A stretch of DNA of 64,000 nucleotides from assembly GCF_013283195.1 (NCBI RefSeq), contig NZ_JABEKT010000001.1, positions 2,576,509-2,640,508 on the forward strand. Direction: 5' to 3'. This DNA comes from Ensifer adhaerens (lineage in GTDB: Bacteria; Pseudomonadota; Alphaproteobacteria; Rhizobiales; Rhizobiaceae). Under the pieces are notes generated by a model that worked only from the letters and a program-made list of their open reading frames with translations, searched no databases and had not been told where the DNA came from. Made by a program: the position numbers and the translations under genes. Below are positions 51,501-62,899 of this stretch, piece after piece. Position 1 is the stretch's first letter. Each line of letters begins with the position of its first letter.

Positions 51501-53672
51501 ATGACCCGTGCGCAACAGCTCGGCGTCGTGATCGGTCTGGCGGTCGTTGCAGTGCTGACATTGCTGCGCGCCAGCGACCCGCAGCTTCTGAAGCAAGGGC
51601 GCGACGTCACCTTCGATGAGTATCAACGGCTGTCCCCGCGCGCCTACGAGACCATGCCGGTCAAGGTCGTCGATATCGACGAAGCGTCGCTGCGCGCCTT
51701 TGGACAATGGCCCTGGCCGCGCGACAGGCTGGCGAAGCTGACCGACAGGCTGGTGGAGATGGGAGCGTCGGCGATTGCCTTCGACATCCTGTTTGCCGAA
51801 CCGGACCGGCTGTCGCCGCGCAACGTGCTGCGCGACGTGCCCGAAATCGATCCATCGCTGCTTAAGCGCCTGCCCGACAATGACGAGGTCTTTGCCAGGT
51901 CGATCGCGGAAAGGCCTGTCGTCCTCGGCTTCGGGCTGACCAATGAAGGAAGCTACCTGCCGCCGGTCAAGGCCGGTTTCGCCTTTACCGGCGAAAGCCC
52001 CGTTGGTGCGCCGCCGCGCATCCGCGCCGCCACCCCGCTGCGGCCGCAACTGGAGAGCAACGCCGCCGGGCTCGGCCATATCAGCCTCAACCCCGGTGGC
52101 TCCTCGGCCGTCGTGCGTGCAGTGCCGTTGTTCCTGAGCGACGGCCAGCAACTCTACCCCAGTCTGGCACTGGAGGCGCTGCGCGTGGCACAAGGCGGCT
52201 CGACCTATGTGCTGGCCGGGGCGCCCGATGTGCCGGATACGCTGACGGCCGCCAAGATCGGGGATTTCGTCGTGCCGGTGACCGCTTCCGGCGAACTCTG
52301 GCTCTACGTCAGTCCTGATACGACCGAGCGCTATGTCTCCGCGCGGCGCGTTCTCGAGGATGCCGATGTATCCCCCGATATCGCTGCGGCGATCGAAGGC
52401 AGCATCGTCTTCATCGGCACCTCCGCCGCCGGCCTGCAGGACGTGCGCACGACGGCACTCGGCCAGAACGTTCCCGGCGTCTCGCTGCACGCCCAGATCG
52501 TCGAGCAGATCCTCTCCGGCCGCTATCTCTCGCGTCCGGACTGGGCCAACGGGCTGGAAATCCTGTCGATCGCGATTGCCGGCTGCCTTCTCGTGCTGCT
52601 GACGACCTTCGTCAGTCCCATCGTTGCGCTTGCCTGCGGCCTGGCAATCACGGCGCTGGCGCTCGTCACGTCCTGGGTTGCATTCTCCTATGCCGGCCTG
52701 CTGTTCGATCCGCTGGCGCCGATCCTGGCTGCATCCATCACCCATTTCTCGGCGACGGCATTCCGTTTCCTCGTTACCGATCGCGAGCGCCGCGAGGTCC
52801 GCCAAGCCTTCGGCCGCTATCTCTCTCCCTCGCTGCTCTATCGGATAGAGCACAACCGCAACGCCCTCAGGCTCGGCGGTGACGATCGCGAGCTTACCGT
52901 CATGTTCGTCGATGTGCGCAGCTTCACCGAGATGAGCGAGCGCATGGCACCAACCGATGTCGTTGCCTTTCTCAACACGTTGCTCGACGCACTCAGCCGG
53001 CATGTGATTGCCAACGAGGGTACGCTCGACAAGTTCATCGGCGATTCGATCATGGCCTTCTGGAACGCGCCGGTCGATGTCACCAACCATCCGCGCAAGG
53101 CGCTGCGTGCTGCACTCGGCATGCGCCAGACCTTGGCGCGGCTCAATGCCGACGACGCCTTCGGCTTCGGTGCGGCGCAGGAGGTCGGCATCGGCATCGG
53201 CATCCACACCGGGATCGCCTGCGTCGGCAACATGGGCGCCGAGACGCGTTTCAACTATTCGGCCGTCGGCGACACCGTCAACATCGCCGCCCGTATCGAG
53301 GCGGCGTGCAAGGATGTGAGCTTCGACATCCTGGTGTCGGAGGCGACAGCGCAGGCCCTGCCCGGCTGCGCATTGCTGGAAGCCGGCGCCCTGGGGCTGA
53401 AAGGAAAGACGACGCGGACCCGGCTGTTTGCCGTCGCCGGCGACGAAGACGTCGCCGCATCGCCCGATTTCGATGAACTGCAACGCCTGCATTCAAGACT
53501 GGTCGAAAACCTGCGTGTGCGCGCCTCGGCCAGCCGCAGCCTTGCCAACGCCGCCAAGCTCAAGGCAGCAGCCATCACGCCCGGCCTGGTGGCGTTCTAC
53601 GGCAGGATCACCCGCCGCTCCGACCATTTCACAGAAACCCCAGCCGATCAGGCCAGCCGCATCGCCGAATAG
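51501..53672 (+). CDS. CHASE2-domain membrane adenylate/guanylate cyclase
   Basis: A 723-residue protein. An N-terminal helix (residues 7-23) is followed by a periplasmic CHASE2 sensor (about 30-340: KVVDIDEASLRAFGQWPWPRD), three closely spaced helices (about 350-425) and a C-terminal class III cyclase domain with metal-site Asp near residue 472 in TVMFVDVRSFTEMSERM and NYSAVGDTVNIAARIE. It makes cAMP or cGMP in response to an unknown periplasmic cue. It follows the TPR cyclase in one operon and converges on a FecR-domain gene, a pairing often seen for CHASE2 cyclases. Confidence 0.92.
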   Translation: MTRAQQLGVVIGLAVVAVLTLLRASDPQLLKQGRDVTFDEYQRLSPRAYETMPVKVVDIDEASLRAFGQWPWPRDRLAKLTDRLVEMGASAIAFDILFAEPDRLSPRNVLRDVPEIDPSLLKRLPDNDEVFARSIAERPVVLGFGLTNEGSYLPPVKAGFAFTGESPVGAPPRIRAATPLRPQLESNAAGLGHISLNPGGSSAVVRAVPLFLSDGQQLYPSLALEALRVAQGGSTYVLAGAPDVPDTLTAAKIGDFVVPVTASGELWLYVSPDTTERYVSARRVLEDADVSPDIAAAIEGSIVFIGTSAAGLQDVRTTALGQNVPGVSLHAQIVEQILSGRYLSRPDWANGLEILSIAIAGCLLVLLTTFVSPIVALACGLAITALALVTSWVAFSYAGLLFDPLAPILAASITHFSATAFRFLVTDRERREVRQAFGRYLSPSLLYRIEHNRNALRLGGDDRELTVMFVDVRSFTEMSERMAPTDVVAFLNTLLDALSRHVIANEGTLDKFIGDSIMAFWNAPVDVTNHPRKALRAALGMRQTLARLNADDAFGFGAAQEVGIGIGIHTGIACVGNMGAETRFNYSAVGDTVNIAARIEAACKDVSFDILVSEATAQALPGCALLEAGALGLKGKTTRTRLFAVAGDEDVAASPDFDELQRLHSRLVENLRVRASASRSLANAAKLKAAAITPGLVAFYGRITRRSDHFTETPADQASRIAE

Positions 53673-53675
53673 CGA

Positions 53676-54758
53676 TCAATCGTCGTCGTCGTTGTCGCTT
53701 CGATCGCGGTCGCGGTCGCGGTCGCGGCCACCATGGCGATCATTGTTGCCATTGCCATGATCGCGATCGGAACGCTCGCCGCTGTCGCCATCGTCGTTGC
53801 CGCCAGCGTGGCCGTCGTTGTCGGAGCCAGACGAGCCATGGTCGTCTTGCTTGCCTCCGCCGCCACCCTGCCCGTGATCCCCGTGATCGTCGTCATGATC
53901 CTTGTCGTGATGGCCGTGATCCTTGTCCCGGTCCGGCTTGTCGCGATCCGGTTTCTCATGATGGGGCTTTTCGTGATGCGGCTTTTCCGGTCTGGGTTTC
54001 TCCGGCTTGGGCTCTTCGCGCTCGATCGGCGCCTGCTGTTGCTCGATCTGCGCCGGCGGACGGGCGACATCATCGCGACGCGCGGCCTGCAATCCGCAGC
54101 CGGCACCGACGGCGCCGATCGTGCCGGAAAGCCTCTGGCCGCCGGAAAGGAAAGGCAGGGCCTGCGCATTGCCGAGGCTGCGCAATGTGCGCTGGCTGAC
54201 GCGCGCCGCCTGGCTGACCCCACCACCGGGTGTGGCAACCACACAATCGCAGCGCCGCGTCAGTTGCCGGCACCCACCGGCGCCGCAAAAGCTGGCCGCA
54301 CCGTTCAGCAGCACGACCGCAGTCGTGCCGTCGCGCCCCACATAGAAATCGAACGCCGTGCCACGCACGCCGATGGTGCCGGCGGGCGTGACGATCTCAT
54401 AGGCGGAATGTTTGGATTTGCCGCTGACCCAGCGAAAGGTGCCTTTGGCGGCCGTGATCGTCAGCTTCTTCACCGACCTGGTGCCGTCGTAGACGAATTG
54501 GTCGATGACCACGGAAGACCCCCAGCCGACGGCGAGCTTGGTCCCGTCCTGGAAAACGAACTGACCAAGACCGGACTTTGACGTCCGGATTCGTTCGTCC
54601 CGGTAGACCGGGTCCCTGACCGCCAGCGGACCGCTCGCGCCGGACACTTCGGTCCTGATCGATACCGCTTGACCGACGGGTTCGGCCGCAAAGCTCGTGG
54701 CAGGGCAAAGAAGCATTGCACGAAAAGCGATAAGGGCGGCACCACTCAAACGCGACAT
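53676..54758 (-). CDS. Exported FecR-domain protein with acidic/basic low-complexity tail
   Basis: A 360-residue protein with signal peptide (ALIAFRAMLLCPATSFAA) and a FecR domain (about 25-175: DERIRTSKSGLGQFVFQDGTKLAVG and YEIVTPAGTIGVRGTAFDFYV). After residue 220 the protein becomes low complexity, with PEKPHHEK, DRDKDHGHHDKDHDDDHGD and a final RDRDRDRDRSDNDDDD. FecR domains relay envelope signals. Proximity to the CHASE2 cyclase suggests it supplies the periplasmic signal. The start at 54758 follows GGAGGGGGCC. Charge patterning may bind metals or polysaccharide. Confidence 0.85.
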   Translation of the reverse strand: MSRLSGAALIAFRAMLLCPATSFAAEPVGQAVSIRTEVSGASGPLAVRDPVYRDERIRTSKSGLGQFVFQDGTKLAVGWGSSVVIDQFVYDGTRSVKKLTITAAKGTFRWVSGKSKHSAYEIVTPAGTIGVRGTAFDFYVGRDGTTAVVLLNGAASFCGAGGCRQLTRRCDCVVATPGGGVSQAARVSQRTLRSLGNAQALPFLSGGQRLSGTIGAVGAGCGLQAARRDDVARPPAQIEQQQAPIEREEPKPEKPRPEKPHHEKPHHEKPDRDKPDRDKDHGHHDKDHDDDHGDHGQGGGGGKQDDHGSSGSDNDGHAGGNDDGDSGERSDRDHGNGNNDRHGGRDRDRDRDRSDNDDDD

Positions 54759-54927
54759 GGCCCCCTCCAAACCACAATTGATATCATGCGTCAGGCTTGG
54801 GTGTCTTCTCGCCCATTCGGGGTAAGCTTCCAGCAACCAGAACTCGTAAGGGCTATCCAGCGCCACCCTGGACATCGGTCATGGCAATGCAGCCGCTCAA
54901 ACGTGCCACTCGCAGCGGGCCGTTGGC

Positions 54928-55365
54928 TCAGAAGTCGAGCCGATGCGTGATCCCCGATTGCGCGGCAGGTAGAAGGCCCATCCTTTCCCAAAACGCACCG
55001 GCTTCGGCCGTGCCGGCATTCACGGTGACACAGGGGGCATGGTTGCGGGCATGCCCGAGCAGCCTGATCGCCAGCTCACGCCCCAGACCGAGGCCGCGGA
55101 ACTGCGGGCGGACATAGAAGCGACGGAGCCGCAGAGCGGCTGGCACGCAGGGATCGGCGGTCAGACCGCCCAGTCCCGCGCAGGTCCCGGCCACGGCCGC
55201 CATCAGCAGGACCTCGCCGCGCCCATCGAAGCGCATGGCGCCTGACCCCCAATCCTTATGCAGCCGCTCGACAAATCGGTATCGCTCGGAGACGGCGTCG
55301 CGCCGCAGATCGTCGAAATCCTGAGGCAGGGACGATGTCGGCAAACAACGATCGATGACAAACAT
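54928..55365 (-). CDS. GNAT family N-acetyltransferase
   Basis: A 145-residue acetyltransferase with the central acetyl-CoA site [28 protein letters not shown] near residues 80-107 and the C-terminal [13 protein letters not shown] 55365 follows GGCAGGAGGTAAGC, an excellent ribosome-binding site. The much longer frame upstream is non-coding. The substrate is unknown. It diverges from uvrB across a 210-nt gap. Confidence 0.85.
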   Translation of the reverse strand: MFVIDRCLPTSSLPQDFDDLRRDAVSERYRFVERLHKDWGSGAMRFDGRGEVLLMAAVAGTCAGLGGLTADPCVPAALRLRRFYVRPQFRGLGLGRELAIRLLGHARNHAPCVTVNAGTAEAGAFWERMGLLPAAQSGITHRLDF

Positions 55366-55574
55366 GCTTACCTCCTGCCATGCGCCGGCAAACGAGCTCG
55401 ACGGCAATGACCTCCTATTTGCAAAGCGAACGCATTGGTAGCCGCGATCATCTGTCCTGTGATCCACTGGCGCCCGAAACGCTGAAAACGAGCCTCGGAA
55501 AATCCGGAAATTTCGTTTCCCTTTTGTACTCATTCCCCCTTTATTTTCGCCCTGACTCTGTCCATATTCCCGCC

Positions 55575-58559
<2,985 letters not shown>

Positions 58560-58625
58560 GTCTTAGGAAGACTGGGCGCTCAGGCCCGCAATACGGCGAG
58601 CCATCCTGTGAAAGAGAGCCCAGCG

Positions 58626-58674
58626 CAATCTCCCCCCTTTATGTGGGAGATGTCCGCTAGGACAGAAGGGGTCC
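58626..58674. repeat. Rhizobial palindromic repeat, ATCTCCCCCC...GGACAGA type
   Basis: AATCTCCCCCCTTTATGTGG, then GAGATGTCCGCTAGGACAGA and AGGGGTC. This resembles a dispersed rhizobial intergenic element containing two nested inverted repeats (CTCCC/GGGAG and GTCC/GGAC). It lies between uvrB and the AT-rich cassette, close to the point where composition changes. Confidence 0.65.
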
Positions 58675-58817
58675 CAAAAGCCCGATCTCGACGAACGGAG
58701 CTGTGAGTGCTTCCGGATCCGCTCCAAAGAACGATCGTATTTCGCCTGGGACACCGGAGCGGCAGCCAAGTTAACAAGCTAATCTTCTTGCGCACGTAAA
58801 CGGCAAAAAAATCAGAC

Positions 58818-59414
58818 CTAAGCACCAATCAATTCTTTCGCACTTCCTGATATGCTTTCAATATACTTCACAAAAAAGGAAATATAGTTCCTAACGTCAG
58901 TTAGAGAGACATCATTTGCTTCATCATTGTGATGAACTATATTGTTGCGCTTTTCGACGACGGCGCCAACAATTCCCTTAACGGCATCGAAATCACCGCT
59001 CGCGCTGATATCACATCCCAGGAGCTCGAACAGTTTGATTGCCTTCCATGGGTTGGCCGAAAGCTTCTCACTCACAGCTTTCTCATCAATATTCAGCAAA
59101 AACCTATCATACTTCGAGTGCTTCTTTCCATCAAAACCATCCCTATGGACACTCCAAGCAATGATATTATTGGATACGTTAGTAGATGAAAGCCTTTGAG
59201 ACATCGTTCGAACGATGACCATCGCAGTATCCTTCAGGCATGCTTCAGTTATTGCGCAAAGATTTATCAGATACGACTTGGTGTAGAAGTTTATATTATC
59301 CGCGAAAAGTCGATCCGGCGGCTCCGATAGAACCCTTTGCTCAGTGCGCTCAATAATTTCCGCTAGCTTGCTCAGCTGACTGGCATAGAGTTGCAAAACC
59401 TGAGCGGGCATCAC
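58818..59414 (-). CDS. HEPN-domain protein of a two-gene DUF262 cassette
   Basis: A 198-residue helical protein of the MAE_28990-like HEPN group. The HEPN active-site motif R-x4-H is intact: R156-N-N-I-V-H161 in VEKRNNIVHHNDEA. An earlier helix has the typical INLCAITEACLKD stretch. HEPN proteins of this kind are metal-independent RNases in toxin, abortive-infection and defence modules. Its start overlaps the DUF262 gene stop by 4 nt, so the pair is translationally coupled, with the DUF262 protein made first. It is strongly AT-richer than neighbours, which points to horizontal acquisition. Function is inferred. Confidence 0.8.
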   Translation of the reverse strand: MMPAQVLQLYASQLSKLAEIIERTEQRVLSEPPDRLFADNINFYTKSYLINLCAITEACLKDTAMVIVRTMSQRLSSTNVSNNIIAWSVHRDGFDGKKHSKYDRFLLNIDEKAVSEKLSANPWKAIKLFELLGCDISASGDFDAVKGIVGAVVEKRNNIVHHNDEANDVSLTDVRNYISFFVKYIESISGSAKELIGA

Positions 59415-60448
59415 ACCAACGCCTTATCCAAAAGAGCATTCCAAAGCTCTGTACGACGCGCGATTGAAGCCTTCATTTGCAAGCCACCAGAGGTCGCTTT
59501 TTTGAAATCAGGGGAAGCGCATAGCTCTTTATATGCCTCTACAATACCAACTCGGTGCTTCTCTAAGTTCTCCTTGCTGTGCGCTACTAAAGTCTGCATC
59601 AGTAGATCATAATAGACCATCCCCTGACGCCGCCTTGCCTTGTTCATATCTACAAACAGTTCGCCGCCAAATACTACCTTGCATTTTTCTAATGCATCAA
59701 GGAAATGCAACCTTCTCGCTTTGACATCATCGACTGAAGACTCGGCATTAGTCTCCATGAATTCGTCAAGAAACTCTCGCAAATTATTCTTGTAATCCGC
59801 AGATCTTTCTCTGAAGGCAAAGAACCTCAAGACCTGCTCCTCCCCTTCCCTGCTGTCCTTTACTTTTTCTCCGTTCGCACCGACACCGAAATTCTTTATT
59901 TCCTCGACTTCGGATAGCTCTTTCAAAAGTTCGTCCAAGGCACCAGGGTACAAGGCATGCCTTATCTCTTGGTCGGACAGCTTAACGGCCCCTTGATTTA
60001 GACGTGAAAAAATCTCCCTCACGAGCTTCTTTGGATTTTCTTTCCTGAGGACAATACATCTTATAGTGGTAGCCTCCAACTCTGACTTCAGTGAGCCAAG
60101 TTCCGAGAATCTTCTCCCCTCAAGTTCCTTGAAGGTCGTCAGACCCTCCAATGCAAAATCATCGTTAAAAAACTTCATTATTGTTGTGATGCGCTGAACC
60201 CCATCAATGACCATGTGGCGCGATTGTTCATCCTCGGCGAAGTAGCAGGATGGCAAAGGAATGCGCATCAAGCACGACTCTATGAACTTCGATGACCTTT
60301 CCCAACCCTCTTTGTCCCACTTGTAGGCACGCTGAAAGTCCGGATTGAGAATTAGTTTGTTGGCCTTCACGCGCGAGACAAGCGTTTCAAAAGGATAGTC
60401 AATTGGATAAAGATTTAGTGTCTTTCCATTGCCCGAATTACTATCCAT
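59411..60448 (-). CDS. DUF262 (GmrSD-N/ParB-like) protein
   Basis: A 345-residue protein with the DUF262 signature: NPDFQRAYKWDKE near residues 35-47, HMVIDGVQRITTIMKFF near 78-94 with the key D82-G-x-Q-R motif, and REIFSRLNQGAVKLSDQEIRHALYPG near 145-170. DUF262 forms a ParB-like nuclease/NTPase fold and is the N-terminal half of GmrSD modification-dependent restriction enzymes. The GmrSD C-terminal HNH (DUF1524) part is absent, so the HEPN partner may supply nuclease action. Low GC and an isolated position between uvrB and a tyrS fragment suggest an acquired defence module. Confidence 0.85.
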   Translation of the reverse strand: MDSNSGNGKTLNLYPIDYPFETLVSRVKANKLILNPDFQRAYKWDKEGWERSSKFIESCLMRIPLPSCYFAEDEQSRHMVIDGVQRITTIMKFFNDDFALEGLTTFKELEGRRFSELGSLKSELEATTIRCIVLRKENPKKLVREIFSRLNQGAVKLSDQEIRHALYPGALDELLKELSEVEEIKNFGVGANGEKVKDSREGEEQVLRFFAFRERSADYKNNLREFLDEFMETNAESSVDDVKARRLHFLDALEKCKVVFGGELFVDMNKARRRQGMVYYDLLMQTLVAHSKENLEKHRVGIVEAYKELCASPDFKKATSGGLQMKASIARRTELWNALLDKALV

Positions 60449-60707
60449 ATCGTAAGGCCTTTCGCGATTCGTTCGAACTCAGAAAGCTCTTATCAGAATC
60501 TGGCAGATTCAACGAGAGGTCGAGTTTAGGTATGTCACAGCGTGACCTAGTTCCCACGTCCCTGCCAAGATCGCGCTCATCGCTGCCAACTATTATGTGA
60601 CGTCTCCATAGGGAGCGTCGCGTTTCGATTACGCCTTGAAACAAGCCTCCGTCAGGCGGCTCTATTTTGTTAAGTGCTCGCTGGCGGCAATGTCATGGAT
60701 AGCTCTA

Positions 60708-60970
60708 ATGACCCATTCCGACAGCCCCACCGATGCCTTTGAGCCGCGTTCTGCGATCACCCAGACACTAATCGAGCGCGGCTAAATCAGCCAAGTGACC
60801 GACCTCAAGGGCGTCGACAGCGCCCTTGAGGCCTGCATCGTGCCCGCTTATGCCGGCTTCGACGCTACCGCCGACAGCCTGCATGTCCGCCATCTCGTGC
60901 CGATCATGGCGCTTCGCGCGGCTGCAGCAGGCCGGCCACCGGCCTATAGTGGTGATCGGCGGCATTCGCC
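60708..60970 (+). pseudogene. tyrS: Decayed 5' fragment of tyrosyl-tRNA synthetase
   Basis: From ATG 60708 the frame reads MTHSDSPTDAFEPRSAITQT and LIERG, then a TAA stop (60783), then ISQVTDLKGVDSALEACIVP, AYAGFDATADSLHVRHLVPI and MALR. After a one-base insertion near 60917 the next frame gives RLQQAGHRPIVVIGG. These are the N-terminal blocks of TyrRS (family: AYIGFDxTAxSLHVGHL, GHRPIVLMGG). The HIGH-type HVGH is altered to HVRH and the rest of the gene is missing. It is non-functional and adjoins the AT-rich cassette. Confidence 0.82.
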
Positions 60971-60988
60971 CATCACCTCTCGCCTCCT

Positions 60989-61744
60989 CTACACCTTCAT
61001 CTCCGCCAGCGCCCGATGCAACGGCGCATCCGAAATCTGGATGGCACCGGTGAACGGGATGTCCATGTCGAGCACGATGAAGACCGAGCCGGCGATGAAC
61101 AGGGCTGAAACCAGGAACATGGCGACAACCGCGGCATTTTGCGGGGCGCGGTAGCCGAAGCTCGCGAAGACCAGCGTCATCCATGCGATCAGCATGCCGA
61201 TGACAGGCATCGGGATCGCACCTTCCGATTGCTCGACGATCGTCCAGCGTTGATCGACGATGCGGTTATACTGCTCGCGTGCTTCTGCCAGCATGGATTC
61301 ATGGAGGCTGTCGGCCGGCTGGATGGACGCAAGGCTGTTGCCGACAGTGTCCAGCCGCTGCTGTCCGGCGTTGCGCGCTTTATGCAGCGCATCGTTGACG
61401 CGCTCGGGGTTGGCGATCGCCGCCTCCACATAGGCGATCAGATATTGCCGGGCATCGTTGCCGGCGAGGCCATAGCTCCGGAGCGTGCGGTCGAGCAGGA
61501 TCAGGTTGGTGGCAAAGGAATGCACATTGTCGTCGATGCCCTCGAAGGTGTTCTTGGCCGAATTGATCATCAGGCCGAAAACCAGCGACGCCATGACGAC
61601 AAAAATGTTGGCGACGAGCCGCACCACAGTATTGGTATCGTCGTCACGATGCCGCGCGTGCAGCTTGGGGTAGACATGCATCATGCCGAGCGCCGCGACA
61701 CTCAGGCAGAGGAAGGCGGCAACGGCAATCAAGATCGCACTCAT
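60989..61744 (-). CDS. DUF4239 membrane protein
   Basis: A 251-residue protein with an N-terminal helix (MSAILIAVAAFLCLSVAALG), a second at about 40-58 (VRLVANIFVVMASLVFGLMINSAK), a long helical soluble region at about 60-175, and two further helices near 185-225. The DUF4239 hallmark is the INSAKNTFEG stretch after helix two. It resembles bestrophin-like layouts, but no transport has been shown. ATG 61744 is preferred over the in-frame ATG 15 codons upstream, which lies in a basic leader. Confidence 0.8.
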   Translation of the reverse strand: MSAILIAVAAFLCLSVAALGMMHVYPKLHARHRDDDTNTVVRLVANIFVVMASLVFGLMINSAKNTFEGIDDNVHSFATNLILLDRTLRSYGLAGNDARQYLIAYVEAAIANPERVNDALHKARNAGQQRLDTVGNSLASIQPADSLHESMLAEAREQYNRIVDQRWTIVEQSEGAIPMPVIGMLIAWMTLVFASFGYRAPQNAAVVAMFLVSALFIAGSVFIVLDMDIPFTGAIQISDAPLHRALAEMKV

Positions 61745-61803
61745 TCCAGCCCCGCTCCTGCTGCGCCGCCGCCCTCTGGGTCGGGGCAAATCAACGTCCC
61801 CTG

Positions 61804-61907
61804 CTGCGTGTTTCTATCCCTAAATGCTATTCGATTTACGGGTAGAAACATGCAGCAGTTCAAAGTGCTACAGCGCCGCGCGTCCAACAAGACGCGCGGC
61901 GCTGTAG
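61804..61907 (+). repeat. 104-nt dispersed rhizobial repeat, copy B
   Basis: CTGCGTGTTTCTATCCCTAA, then ATGCTATTCGATTTACGGG, TAGAAACATGCAG and AAAGTGCTACAGCG. The 3' half is a perfect 14-bp hairpin, CAGCGCCGCGCGTC with GACGCGCGGCGCTG, followed by TAG. It has the same length and layout as copy A and lies in the gap before the DUF4239 gene. Confidence 0.88.
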
Positions 61908-62043
61908 GATAGGACCTTTGGCGATGCGCGCAACGCCCTCGCGCGCCGAACCTTCGCAATGTCGGATCCAGCGGCCGCTCGAAATTAAGGGCAAGACATT
62001 GCTGCCGGGGCCGGATCATCGCCTGGCGATTGCCGGCCTCACC

Positions 62044-62766
62044 TTAGTTGCCGCCGCTGGCCGTCGCCTGCCCCAGCACCCCCACCAGCGCCTTGCCATC
62101 GGTGAAATAGGGATCGCCGCCGCCGTTACGGCCGGTCTTGGTCGCACCGATGCCGGGGATCTCGTAGGTCGATGCGATCTGCCCGGCCTTCTGCAGGTCT
62201 GACATCACCAGGTTTCGCTCCGCGTCCAGATCCGGGCCGATGTGGTGGGTGATCTGGCCCGTGTCGTGGCTTAAGCCGACGCCGCGGTCGAAGCTGGCCG
62301 AACCGAGCCAGAGCGACCCGCCGCCCTCCGCGGGCTGGTTGCTCAACCAGAAGCGCACATGGTTGCGCTCGTCGGCGCTTTTGCCGACCGGCTTTTCGAA
62401 CGCCAGATCCTGTTTCCGCCCCTCGAAGAACAACGGGCTGACCGGCGCATCGAGGTCGGGCCGATCCAGCACCACGCTCAAGCCGATATCGACAGATGAG
62501 CGGAGCGTGACCTTGTCGGCCGGATCCCAGCCCGCGGCCGCAAAGGCGCGGATAACCTGCTCCTTCGAACCGACGAGGCCGACATTGATGGGGTCGCCGG
62601 GGATATCCTGTTCCGTGGTGGTCACCATGGGGCTGAGACTGTCAATCCGGCTGCGGTCGCGGAAAAGCCAGAGGTCCGGCAGCAGGAAGTAGCTGATCAG
62701 CAGATAGGCTACGAGCCCGGCGGAAAGGGCGCTCAACACTGCACGAAGTTTGCTGTGGCGGGTCAT
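62044..62766 (-). CDS. LssY C-terminal domain protein
   Basis: A 240-residue protein with one N-terminal membrane helix (VLSALSAGLVAYLLISYFLL) and a LssY_C domain. The domain stretches are DPINVGLVGSKEQVIRAFAAAGWDPAD near residues 57-83, KQDLAFEKPVGKSADERNHVRFW near 118-140 and LWLGSASFDRGVGLS near 152-166. LssY was named in Legionella type I secretion loci. The biochemical role of this domain is unknown. It is probably anchored in the inner membrane with the domain in the periplasm. Confidence 0.82.
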   Translation of the reverse strand: MTRHSKLRAVLSALSAGLVAYLLISYFLLPDLWLFRDRSRIDSLSPMVTTTEQDIPGDPINVGLVGSKEQVIRAFAAAGWDPADKVTLRSSVDIGLSVVLDRPDLDAPVSPLFFEGRKQDLAFEKPVGKSADERNHVRFWLSNQPAEGGGSLWLGSASFDRGVGLSHDTGQITHHIGPDLDAERNLVMSDLQKAGQIASTYEIPGIGATKTGRNGGGDPYFTDGKALVGVLGQATASGGN

Positions 62767-62899
62767 ATGCGTTCACCTCGATCCCGGTGCGGCGATATCA
62801 GCTAAACCCGATACGGCCCGGAAAGCAACGGGGCGGCAAACGTGCAATCCCGCCCGCACCAAGCGGGATCGACGGGCTTTCAATCGCGGGGTCAATCGG
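62767..62899. other. Gene-free gap before an inverted repeat copy
   Basis: This stretch lies upstream of the LssY-type gene and contains its promoter. Short open frames carry no motif. It ends at the inverted copy of the 104-nt repeat. Confidence 0.4.

Noticed and set aside
49698-53492. 1264-residue open frame on the minus strand
   Set aside because: It is antisense to both cyclase genes, His/Arg/Gly-rich without any motif. It is a shadow frame.
58818-60448. Complete GmrSD type IV restriction enzyme
   Set aside because: The DUF1524/HNH half that defines GmrD is missing. Only DUF262 is present, with a HEPN protein as partner.
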